Below, piece by piece: positions 11,941 through 23,600 of a stretch of DNA of 64,000 bases. Source of the stretch: Trichoplax adhaerens (taxonomy: Eukaryota; Placozoa; Uniplacotomia; Trichoplacea; Trichoplacidae); contig NW_002060945.1 in NCBI RefSeq assembly GCF_000150275.1, positions 729,190 through 793,189 of the forward strand. Direction: 5' to 3'. Position 1 is the stretch's first letter. The number at the start of each line of letters is the position of its first letter. A model generated the notes under the pieces. The model searched no databases. It had not been told where the DNA came from and was given only the letters and a program-made list of their open reading frames with translations. The translations under genes and the position numbers were made by a program.

Positions 11941-14206
11941 TTACTTCTCATTATTAAACAATCCAGGAAACCAGTAAAGATCTTCACTTGCATTTTGCGA
12001 GTCAATCCAAACCATGCCTTCCTTGATAAGCTGTTCCTATTAGAAGATAGAAAAAATTGCAATGTTAAGTCAATAGCGATATTCTAGTTCTTAATAAATT
12101 ACGATAAATGGACGGCATTTTTTTAAAACGTATGCGTACCAGGCTTCTTCGCGCTCTATCAGTTGGCCATTGAAATTCATCGCAAAGAGTTTTAATACTA
12201 GCATAACCAGTATCCTGCAGGGTTGGCAAATTATAAATTATAATTACAATTACTTTGATTGACAGGTTCTACGGTACGCATGTAATAATAATTTTTCACA
12301 TTTTTATATGAGCGTACACCTATAACATACCATAGCTGATTGTAAAACTGCGGTATTATCCATGCTAAGCTCAACTGGAACAGATTGTACCAAGCGTTGA
12401 CTACCAACTGCAATGACTTTGAAACCGTTACCTAGTGTACTTAATTTTTTAATCGCTCGGGAAAGGTCATCGCTACATCGAATAACGGAAGACTGCACGT
12501 TATATATTTGTGTAACTCTATAGTACATATATCGAAAGTAAAATGAAGCTATCATACACAGTAACATCTTCTCGAGTTTTGCCGTGTGCTTTTGTTAATC
12601 GAACTCTTAACTCCTCCAGGGGTATTATGCCTGAGCAAAAATATTTATATTACTGTATTGTGATCATATTAGTGAAATAATATCGGAGACTGCTTTACAA
12701 CTATAACCTCCATTTCTCGGTCTAGTAGCCATACAAACTTCGATAACTTGAACTCCAAGCTGGTAAATAGATCAATTCATACTATTTGTTATACAACAAT
12801 AAGAGAAGCAGATTCTAGTAATAATAGTTTGGCTTACCTCGTAATAAAAATCTCCAACATTAAGGAGCTCAGCCCAGAATCCTTTACTAGCTGTTGTGTA
12901 GATGGAGAAAAAGGAAATAGACAAGCAAGAAATGAGATAGGATTCCCACCTAAAGTACTGTAGATCTCAGAAGAACGCCATTATGCAGCTACATTTTTAT
13001 CATTGTTAAACAATAAGAGAGGTTATCATAGTAGGTTTGTGGTCACTAGCGACTAGAACGGTACTGGTTACTATTAGCTTGCTTACATGCTAAAGGATCT
13101 ACACCAATACGGGCACACATTTGTTGAAAGTGGTTACGAAATTGAGGATTTTTTCGGATTTCATTTCGATGTTTGGCCGCAAAATCGCTCAATTTTGTAC
13201 GAAATTCTTCTAATTGTTGGGACATCTAAACCCATTTGGATACGCCGGTGTGATATGCAAATTTATAGTTAGTACGACTAATTCTAGTTATCATAGATTG
13301 TTACTTATTCGTATAATAAGGCAAAACGGACAATCATTGGTGATTACATCACTTTGAAGAAGTGTAAGCGTAGTGAATCAGTGTCTCATCTGTAATACTT
13401 AATGAACGTAATCACTAGCAGTAAGTAGCTCCATCTTTGTCGCTAAAGTCATTCATTTTTGAATCAGTTGACTCTTATCCGCAGTATGAAATGAAACGAA
13501 AATGGTAAGTATTACTGCTACAGTATGTACATTGTATATTGTACAGCTTGTGGATAAAGTCCATTTTTATAGCAGAGGCATAATCCAGGAAAGAAATGTT
13601 TACTTGAATCGAATTTAAACTAAGAATACTAAAATGTTACTGAATATTTTAACGAATATGCATTATTGACGTTTCCTTTATACCACATTATTATTAATTT
13701 GAGGTACTTCTGGTCATCTAAACAGGTCCATGTCGATGGCATCATCGTACTGTATACTGTGCACTGTACAGTAGAGTGATTTATGTCTTTCATAACAGAA
13801 CTGAGCGACCAGCTTATGCTAGGATATCTACTGAAGATCCATTTCAAATTACAATTTATGACTAGTTGTTATTATCGTTATAAATATATCATAACTTTGA
13901 TAATAATACTACATGTAATCGTGCAGTTCTACACAGTCAAGGAGCGGAGGAAATGTACCTGAGATACTTGAGTTTCTGCAATTTCTGTACCTTTCTCAGC
14001 AAATTTGGCCTACAATAATTATCAATAATAAATTACATCCATTAAGATAGTATCATGTCTAAGCTATCTTTGAAGAGTGATTAAAGCGATAGCTAATTTA
14101 CAATTGGTGGATCGACATTCATTTCGTCAATGCTCATCCATTCAGGTACCTTTGCTAGTTTACTCTTATTAATCGCTGCTACTCCACCAACCCCTCGTCG
14201 TCTCAT
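11941..14206 (-). CDS. SNF8: SNF8/VPS22/EAP30, ESCRT-II subunit, 9 exons
   Basis: Exons in transcript order: 14206-14150, 14009-13959, 13225-13087, 12890-12838, 12759-12708, 12630-12560, 12492-12331, 12214-12140, 12036-11941 (stop TAA, complement of 11941-11943). They sum to 252 codons, 251 residues, against about 258 in the family. The start MRRRGVGGVAAI is the conserved SNF8 N terminus. Next come the helical EIRKNPQFRNHFQQMCARIGVDPLA region, then SKGFWAELLNVGDFYYE. The tandem winged-helix domains carry DDLSRAIKKLSTLGNGF, the QSVPVELSMD motif and EGMVWID at the C terminus. In ESCRT-II, SNF8 pairs with VPS36 and two VPS25 copies to sort ubiquitinated cargo at endosomes. The donor of the sixth exon (GTGTAT after 12560) is slightly unusual but is the only in-frame choice seen. 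Its promoter faces that of SARNP. Confidence 0.95.
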
Positions 14207-15947
14207 TTTTCCCTTTTAATACAATATACCTTTTGACAATAACAACGTTAAGTGAAGGATAGCCAACCTTGGGATATTGCAACCTTTGTTTCAACTGAAT
14301 AGCCGCAGTATAGTAGACGGAATAGTTAAGGACAGTAAACTTGTTTTATTATAGCCTGAAATCTAAAGGTTGTACTCCCTCAATTTCCTATGCTCAATAC
14401 AATCCAATGATCGTTATTGGAAGTATAAGAAATATTTCTTGCCTATCTTGGTGGATATTGATCAGTCTTCGCTGCCCTGTATCCAAGTGACCGTGTGGCT
14501 GTAGAATATCGTACTGTACCGTACCGGTTAGTGGCAGGGACTACTAAAAGAGAAAGAGTATTTACTGTCGTAGTCCTTGGCTACTCGATACAGTACTATG
14601 CTTTAGAAGCAATAGTACCAGTATAGCGTCTACTATCTAGCAGTCCATGACTGTACCAGCAATCCCTTATAACTGTACTGGCGATCTCATGTCAGTAAAT
14701 AGGTATCGTAAAATGCGATGGCCAACTATTTCAGTGGTCATTTCAGCTATATTGCATGTCTGCAATGACGTGCTAGGTTAGTTTTGAATCGTTGCCTACA
14801 GTAAAATGGCCAGGAAAATGTTATGCCTCTTGAGTGGCCACTTCTCATTCTTCTGTCTTACAGCAGTGCTTTGGCTGTCCGAGTACAAGCAGTGTCAGAT
14901 CAGGGACTTTGAAGAAGAGAATTTCTTTTTAAAAAGTACCTGATTAGGACTACTAAATGGAGAGAAGGCCAGGAAATGATCGTTTAAAGAGACAAAAAAT
15001 GCTCCAAAAAGGTGCTGGCCGACTCTTCCTGGTCGTTTCCACTGTACTGCAACTTGCAAGCATACAATATACTATACAGTACTACAGTAGTTAGGCCCCA
15101 ATGCAGTACAGTACTGTACACTGCTACTGACTGTACTACCATCGACGACGTTTTATCCCAATGAACTGCTAGAAAGAAAGAACACCCAAAATAATAAGCC
15201 CCTCGCATTGACAGTACAGTATTCTGCACTAAACGGTTACTTCTCATCTCTCTTCTAGTAGTTGGCATAGAAGTACCAGTTACCTCTATGGTAGTTTCTG
15301 CCTGAGTGCAGGCTGTATCAAGACATGGACTTGTAAAATAAGAGGATTTCTTTTCCAACCAAGGTGTAAAAAATAGGTTTTTTTATTTTTTGACCTCGAT
15401 GGGCTGACCACTGTCACCAGTGACCATACAGGTCTACACGATACAGTATGTACTGTATATCATACTGTAATGAGCCACCAAGTCACCAAGATGATTTTTA
15501 TAGTGTGCACTGTGCAGTACACTATCAATGAAACCTCTACTGTACTGTACAGTGTACAGTACTGTACAGTAGAGGTAAAAAAACTACAGTATTGAGTACT
15601 GTACAGTACTGTAGGGAAATACTGTACAGTACAGTACTTTATTGTACAGTACTTTACAGTGTACTGTACAGTATTTGAGGCTACTATACTGTACTGTACT
15701 ATACTGTATCATGTACTGTACATGTACAGACAGACAGTACAGTACAGTACGGTACAGTAACAGTACTGTATAACTTCAATCGTCGTCGATTTTGGAGGGG
15801 ACACCTTCAGTACTGTACAGTACAGTACCGTCACCGCACCGTACAGTGTACAGTGTACAGTACTCTCACATGCACTGTACTGTACAGTACTGTACAATAC
15901 AGCGAAGCCCAACGACGTGGTCTAGGTGCAACGCCACACGTGAGATA
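14207..15947. promoter_or_regulatory. Divergent SNF8/SARNP intergenic region with palindromic repeat field
   Basis: The 1.74 kb between two divergently transcribed housekeeping genes presumably holds both promoters. No TATA box or other named element is evident. The right half is filled with GTACTGTAC-type self-complementary repeats (see 15040-15905), which stop about 45 bp before the SARNP start codon. Confidence 0.4.
15040..15905. repeat. Dense palindromic GTACTGTACAGTAC repeat field
   Basis: The sequence is built largely of TACTG and TACAG pentamers that overlap into self-complementary strings such as AGTACTGTACAGTACT, a perfect 16-base palindrome. Density peaks at 15535-15900. The strings would pair with themselves or with one another, so each strand could fold into hairpins. 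The same words recur at lower density at 13745-13775, 14505-14525 and 16160-16175, and as separate fields at about 20380, 33100-33960 and 34430-34620. Because the motif has no stop codon in most frames, it creates long but meaningless Tyr/Ser/Thr/Val/Cys-rich frames on both strands. Confidence 0.85.
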
Positions 15948-18763
15948 ATGGAGTCGACACTGCGAGTAGAAGATGTGAAAAAAATGAAGGTATGTACGCC
16001 AATGGAGAATTCTTCTCTATCATTTCGACCTATTAGTTCTAGAATATATCATAGCTTTTGTAATCAGTTATCTGTGGTATTACATGAGGTAGCTGTCACC
16101 TTATTCGTGAGCATTGCTACTAGTAATCAAATACTGCATCATTGGATGACAAATCTTGTGTACTGTACAGTGTCCAGCACAGTACGATGCTAAGCTTGTT
16201 TCTATGTCCAACTTTGGATTGAACATGAGCGCTTAGCATTAGCCTTAGCTTGTAGGAATGATCTCAAAATTTTAGTGACTCGTTATGCTCATGTGGATTG
16301 GATAGTCTTATTAATCATGCTATCTCGCTCGACTAAAACTGCAATAGGTGACACAGCATTAGCTTACGCCTTGCGAGCTACTGAAATCGTGTCATACACT
16401 AAGTCATGACCGGGGCCTCATTGCTGTTGTTGTTGCCAGTGTTTCTCACTAAGCGTTATAGACCTTTACTAATTCCAGCGTATCTAAACTTGCTTACATA
16501 GCTTGTCCAGGTCCAAACTCTTTCATTCTACTATAATGTTTTCTAGTATACATCGTTAGCAATACAACCAACTACGGTACTGCTTGCAATAAAATTCCAT
16601 GTTGTTAACAAATATTTTTATACTGTATATAATGTACAATTATGATTGGCGTCTGACTAAAAGTTGGAAATAAATTTCAATGTAGGTTTCAGACTTAAAA
16701 CGAGAATTAAAGGTGCGCAGTTTATCCACAACAGGGAGTAAAGAGAAGCTCATCGCCCGTTTGGAAGAGGAAATCGAAACTGGTACATATAACTGTGATA
16801 GCATGATATCGATATACGTACGCTTACTAAAGCTTTTCTAGACCTACAGTAAACGCGATGAGAGCGAAATAGCTGTTTATCAATAGGATCGTAATGCGTA
16901 CATCCATGGTCACTCTATTACAGCGACTTGACTCACTATTCTAATTAGAAATGACCAATTAGATTAAAGCTTACTCAATTCGAAGAAAGTTTTTCTCGTT
17001 GATTTCAAGTAGCAATGACGTTTGTAGGATAATGGATAAAGCAAAGTAGATGCTTATGAATACGATCGCAACAGATAAATAGTTATTGGGTTCAATGATA
17101 CTATATGTGCTAGTAACTTGCTCTATGCAAATACTTACCAATAATCACAATAAGCGCTGTAATTCACTATATTTGATAAATTGTTCAGTAGTTTAACATT
17201 TGTGAGGGTAACATTTACTGCTCATCTATCACTCCGATATAGAAAATGTGGCCTTGGACGATGACAACGTTGAAGAGAGTGGCAATGTAGAAGATCTTGG
17301 TGAAGTAAGTAGGCCGAACAAACTTGGCATGATCATTATAACTAACGATTGACTCTATTTTTCCTTGAACACCTTACGCTGCTTATATGTCACCTAGTCT
17401 GCGTAAAACGTGAAATATATTGACGCGTATGCCATAATTAGAATTCCTTTACTTTCATAATTAGGATGATGATCTTCTAGCCGGTAGTACTGCCAATACT
17501 AATGACCTGTAAGTAGATGTCTTTATCGTTAATGCAATTATATCATCAAACATTAATGTTATCATTGCTTACTGAAGGAAAGACAATGACAATAATAAAG
17601 CAGAAATCAAGGTTGACGTCAGTTAACTAATAATTTAATTATTGTAGCGTTCTTTTCACCTTAATGATGTCTAAATATTTAAATGTCATGATATACAGTA
17701 GTCCCTTTTTACTAAGTTTATATCTAATATAAAGTTCCTTATCATATCTGATAGGATGAAGAAGTAAAAAATGTGAGCGGTTCTGCTGACAACTCTGAGG
17801 AAAAAAAGTTAGTAATCCAATACTTTAAGCTATTAATTGACGTGCGGACGATCATCTTGCCAAAATGTCCTATAACTCTTCAATAATGTAATCCCTTCTA
17901 CATCAATTATTTTGCACTGTACTATAGTGTGACAACGAAGCCGATATCGGAAGCAGAGCGCAAAGCTGCAAGGGCTGCTAGGTTTAATATCCCAACCTCA
18001 CCTGAAGAGGCAGCGAAAAAGGAAGCCAGAGCAAAACGGTTAGAGCTACAGCATATTTATATATCCGCTATAAAAATATAATATACTACCCTCATAGTAA
18101 GAACATTTTAATACACGCTTCATCTATGTTAACATTATTTTCTAATCATAATTTATATTTTGCAGGTTTGGAATAGAAGGTACAGGTGACAATCAATTTA
18201 AGCTACGATGAGAACTATTAGAGTACTGTAGTATCAGTTACTTATGATAAATTGAAATCTGCCTTACAGAATCATCAACTACTTCCACTATAATACTTAA
18301 TCCTGAAGAGGTAGGTTACATCGTAATATTGGTACATGATTATGCTTCGTAAGAGTAATTGTGAAAATATACTCTGATTTATTGTTTCAGCATTTGGATA
18401 AATTAAAGAAGCGAGGTGAACGTTTCGGAGTTTCGGTGTCCCCAACAATGCAAAAAGTGAGTATACTGCATTTATAAGGAATTGGAGTTATTGCAGAGAT
18501 TTAAATTGCCGTCTATTGTATTGTAATAAGATTGATCAGGTAGATCGGCTACTAAAAAGGAAGGAGAAATTTGGTGCAGCTTCTGTAGCTGGCGGTGATT
18601 TAGAGGTATGTAGTTGAATACTGTAAAGTATAGTTGCTCAGTATGTGCTCACATCTTCAACTAGATTCAACTTAATTATAGTTATAACATCTCTCATTAA
18701 TTTCCACTGCTTTGTATACAGTCTCGAAAAAAGATGCGAGCAGAACGCTTTGGAGTGCAATAA
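15948..18763 (+). CDS. SARNP: SARNP (CIP29/Tho1), SAP-domain mRNA export protein, 12 exons
   Basis: Exons: 15948-15989, 16686-16782, 17243-17304, 17465-17508, 17578-17611, 17755-17807, 17928-18038, 18166-18185, 18270-18310, 18391-18456, 18540-18605, 18722-18763 (TAA). They sum to 226 codons, 225 residues (human about 210). The N terminus (about residues 1-46) is a SAP DNA/RNA-binding helix pair reading MESTLRVEDVKKMK, VSDLKRELKVRSLSTTGSK and KLIARLEEEIE. An acidic linker follows. Then come the repeated RFG-type motifs that define the family: KAARAARFNIP, KRFGIEG, KKRGERFGVSVSP, RKEKFGAAS and the terminal RKKMRAERFGVQ. In TREX, SARNP binds the helicase DDX39/UAP56 through these repeats to promote mRNA export; that role is family knowledge. 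The 34-nt exon 17578-17611 is needed to keep the frame. The start is the first ATG after the palindromic field. Confidence 0.92.
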
Positions 18764-20602
18764 TGAATTAAGAACCTTGTTAAATGGACCCTACTACTGT
18801 CGTGCAACAGTTCTCTCCGGCCTTTAGAATATGTTTACTTCGAATTTAAGATTATGTTTTATCACCTTTTGCTGCAATGTCTACTTCTGTCTGGTTAGGA
18901 ATGACATTTGTAGAAGAGCATACATGTAGGGTATAACATGTACATAGAAATTGTTGTTGATATATTCCTATTTTAATTTAAATTAACAGTTTTCTGCCTA
19001 TGTTACCTTAAATATATATATTTTAAAAAGTTACCGATTCCAATTGTATTATTTAGCCTAATGATGAATTGATATCGATAGGCTAGTTTTCCTGTAATGT
19101 TAGCATTAGCATTACTATTTTAGGATCGGGCGTACAAATACGTTCTTAAATCTAGCTGTGTAGGTATATTGCTACGTCTGCATTGGGCTTTATATCGTAA
19201 TCTGTGTTATACAAACGCAAATTGTTAAATGCAGAGTAACTAAATATCTAATTGTAAGTTGTATAGATGCTATCCTAATGAGTTTACATTTGCCTGCTTG
19301 ACACGTATTAGTTTATTCAATCACACTGTATAAACCCGTGTTGCAATCCTTCGGTTTTAAATATTTGTATTTTGGCCGTACATGTCGTTTCCGGTACTCT
19401 GCATTTACAAAAATGCAAATACACTTTGTCGATTTTTGTATTGTAAGTTATTTTGTTGTATTGGATAATAAATTGCTATCTCGTCTCGTCATTTACCTTT
19501 AGCCTATTGTGCAAGATGAAATTTAGAGTTACGCTTTGAGTTGGTATGTGGAAGTTTTTATTTATCATATTAGTGCATGCACCTCCATAGTTTTTAAGAT
19601 TTTTCAACTTGTCTGAAACACTTTATTAATTAATAACAATCTGTATACTGTACTGTACATTGCTTCTTGATAAAGCTATTGCATTCATAGCATGCTAACG
19701 GAGACTTCATGCAAACCATTCCATGAAGGATTGGATTGCTATGTCTAGGCATGGACTACTAGGTCATTGCTAGCAAGTTATTCTCTATCTTACAACTAGC
19801 GATGAAAAAGAAATGAGTCAATATCAATTCTTATGACGACGAGCTGATTAAAAAGTTCTAGAGTTTTTTTTCATCTCGATTTCCGTTATGCCTACGAGAT
19901 TGTATCATTATACTCGTACTTACTTATTTTTGTTGATCCTAATTGGCATCACCGACCCAGTTATATGGTATAAACAAGGACTTCTGAGACAGATGCTATC
20001 TATCTAGTCCCTGGTATACAGTAAGTCTGCCTAGCAATGCTGCTGTAGAACCCACGCTCGTTATACTTCGCGTACTAAATACAGTCTACAATACGGACTC
20101 TGTATTCACTTGTACTTTTTTTACTTTATATTAATTAATTATCGCTGTCGCTTCGCACTGAGTATACCTAACTCCTGTAATAGGTGTTAAACCTGTTCGA
20201 ATCAAACCATTTAAGCTACAATCAAATCCTTATTATTCTTACTACATCCGGACACCATATTGTGCGGAAGCGTTTGTATACTATACAGTAGTATATCGTA
20301 CAACACTGCATATCCTAAGGATTTTGCGCATAACTGAGTAACTTACTGGTCTCTAGTTAACTTGTGAGGACTCTGAGTCTACCGTACAGTGTACTGTACA
20401 CTGTACGGTGCTGTACTGTACCGCAATTACTGCTGGGCCTCTCACCTTTGCCGTACAGTATTCCAAAACAAATTAATTTTTTTTGCCAAGACCGCTGCCA
20501 CTATCGATATTATGGACATTGTATTAACTACTGCTGGTTATTAACGCCAAGCAAAGACCTCACTAGATTTGTATTAAGATATTAAGGATAAATGCATCAT
20601 CC
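18764..20602. other. Intergenic region between SARNP and SMG5
   Basis: Holds the SARNP 3' UTR; an AATAAA occurs near 19467 in a GT/T-rich context and could be a poly(A) signal, unproven. A small cluster of GTACTGTAC words lies at about 20380-20460. No further coding exon was recognised. Confidence 0.4.
20375..20462. repeat. Small palindromic GTACTGTAC cluster
   Basis: Short block of overlapping TGTAC/GTACA words (CGTACAGTGTACTGTACACT and relatives), of the same type as the larger fields at 15040-15905 and 33100-33960. It lies about 140 bp upstream of the deduced SMG5 start codon, echoing the position of the field upstream of SARNP. Confidence 0.6.
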
Positions 20603-23600
20603 ATGAGTCGAGCTCATAATCTTAATAAAGCGGATTGCAGGCGCTTATACCGGTATACAGTAATTACTAATTAATTAATTTGATTTGACTTTTGATCATG
20701 TTCAATAAAAGTAAACAGTCTACGTAGTTTTTTTCCTCTCCTTCGTTTACAATATTTGCAAATACGGAGTTGTAAATTGTTCTGCAGCCAGTTAGTAACA
20801 CTTAATGATGATCTAAAACAGTGTGATAATACATTTAACTTCTGCATACTCTTAGTATTGTAAGTTAATGATTACTAAAGTTTGTGCGATAAGCGTTAGT
20901 CAGGCTCTGGCTAGGTCCTTGTGTGAGCTCAAATAGTGATATTACGATGACGTACTCTTACACTTGTATGCGAGATTTGGTAAACTTGTAATCGTTGCAA
21001 TTATCTACGCTTAAATTGTCTTTATTCTCTATCCATCTATTCAAAATTGATCAACAACCTCATCAAAATACTAACTAATCCTTGTAAGATTGTTGATATT
21101 TTGTATTCACATTGACCTCTCGTTTAGCAATGGTGTAGATATTGCACATCGTGTTGATCACTCCATCAAGGAGATCTCGATTGCAGCACTTTTACAGCCT
21201 CCTCATGTGGATCATCGTTTGAGGTAACACCTTGAAATTCAAAATGGGTACATGCGTACCTACGAATTATATCATATTATTACAGTATACTGTTAGGCTA
21301 TGGAACTGTAATACGATGATATTACTGTATTTTCTGTAGTGAATGTGTTAGAATAAAGCCTTATCAGCTCGATCTTAACGATAAAATTTTAGAGTACGAA
21401 CGGTAGATGCACGTATTAGCAACATTTCCTATTTCTGTGTTATCATTTTTTACTCTACGTATGAATCGTAGATTAAATCATATAGACTATGAATTATTTA
21501 ATGTTACGTCATATCTGTGCAATTAATCTTAATGTAATGTAATGAAAATCTGTATCCTTAATGATTTCTGTTTGATCATAAATGAGCAGCTTTAATACTT
21601 GTCTAATACGTAGTCTAATTTAAAATTCTTTTATTGATGCCAAAGGTTAAGAGCTATATGTGAACAATTGCTATTGTCAGATGATGAAGATATGGGAAAG
21701 ATGATTGAAGATGTTATGTGGAAGAAGGTATATTACAACGTTATTAGCAAGGGACGACTGAATAAAGAGGTATAGTAAAATACCAGGTGCAGTAATTTAG
21801 TTATCGTTTATTATTCCGAAATATTTTCTAAAATTACAATCTATCTTTTTTAAAATTTTATCCTAAGAAACTAAGATTAACCCTTTCTTTGTCGCTGCAA
21901 CTTAGATGTAGATGCCAATGAAACGTTGTTCTTTATTCACTCTTACTTATCGCCTATATTTTTATATTTACTCCTATCCGGATAGGAATTACATGAAGAT
22001 CTAGATACAAAGACAGCGTTTGCAAATTATTTGTTATCAGCAATAGATTTTTACAAAAGCTTTTTAAGAAAACTAGGCCAAGCGTTTAATATTGATTTAA
22101 CGTGCGTATTCTTAGATAATATTGACAGTACTGATGACGATACTGAGACAGCAGGTAAGCTATATTCCAATGTCGAGCACTTAAGCTTATTATTTAGAAT
22201 GTGATTGAAATAGAAATCTAAGTTTAAAACTAACTTAATTACGAGTATATAGCCTAACAAAATATCGTCGTTTCCTTTTAATGCTTTCAGATTAGTATGT
22301 CTTGTTATAGTACAGATCTTTTAAGATTAACGGCATCATGATACCCTTTTTAGCAATAACAATTACATCTCCAAAAGTTGATTGGGCAAAAGATGCAAGC
22401 GGACGATGCTTAATTTACATTGGAGATCTAGGTAAACGATATTCCCTTGTCAGTACTTTTACCTGCCCAAAATGGAATACGTAGTAATCGAGGATACCTA
22501 ACTAAACTAATATTGGATTCTATTTTGATCTTACTTAACGGAATTTTTTTAATTATTATTTAAATTTAGCTCGCTACTACACAGATTATGATAGTGTTAA
22601 AGGCCATGAGATAGCTTTGGAACATTATCATAAAGCTATGTGTTTTCGTCCTGACTGGGGTATCTAAATTTACATTCTGTTGTTTAGTCATAGATATTTA
22701 TATCTCTATTGTTTAATAAGTCAACCAACATTTTTCCTCGAGCCTATGTCATAAATAGCATTAGTATATTTTATTTTCTCTTCTGTTATATATAGGTATA
22801 TCTCATAATCAACTGGGAACCTTACATGTCAATTTTAATTTCGGCCTGGACACTATTTATTACTACATGAGATGGTAAGATTATGCCGGCATTTATCAAA
22901 ATTCCAATGACCTTTAGTCTCTAACAATATATTTTCCCTTTAGTCTATATAGCACAGTACCTTTTGATGGTATCATTAATAACGTTAAGCGCCATATCAG
23001 CAAAACCTATAAGGAAATGCTTCAAATGCTTCAATATGGAGAACCAGAAACAATTACGCGGTAAGTTTGTTACAGTTTTTGCATCTTTTACTTAGTGGAG
23101 TAGATAATGTGGGATTACGGTACATTGTAATAATTATAAACTTGTACTACGCACAATTTATGGATGACTGCATTCAATTTTATATATACCTCAATACTTT
23201 TATTTCTATTCCTTTGTAGGGAATATATTTTGAAAAGATTAGTTATTAATTTTATATATCTTAACAGTAATCTAAGTCCAAATACCAGGTAAGAGATACT
23301 GAGATTGCCTTTAAGTTATTCATGAATAACTACGACGATTATGAATTTTTGTAATTATCATTTAATAGTATGACGATTGAACAACTTAATGAACTTTGTG
23401 AGAAAGTAATAAAAGATTTTAAAGAATATACTGCATACGGTTTTGAGTTTTGTGAAAACGAAAGTTTATACTCCGTCAAACCGGACGCGGATTACGATCT
23501 TGTAGACTGTAATATTCTTTTTAAGTTACTGGCCGTTTTATATATGTCAGAATATAATCTGTCGCAGATGGGTAAGCATTGTTTATGATGTTATTTTTTT

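Noticed and set aside
20180-20215. GTTCGAATC string resembling a tRNA T-loop
   Set aside because: No acceptor stem, anticodon arm or matching T-stem could be built around it.
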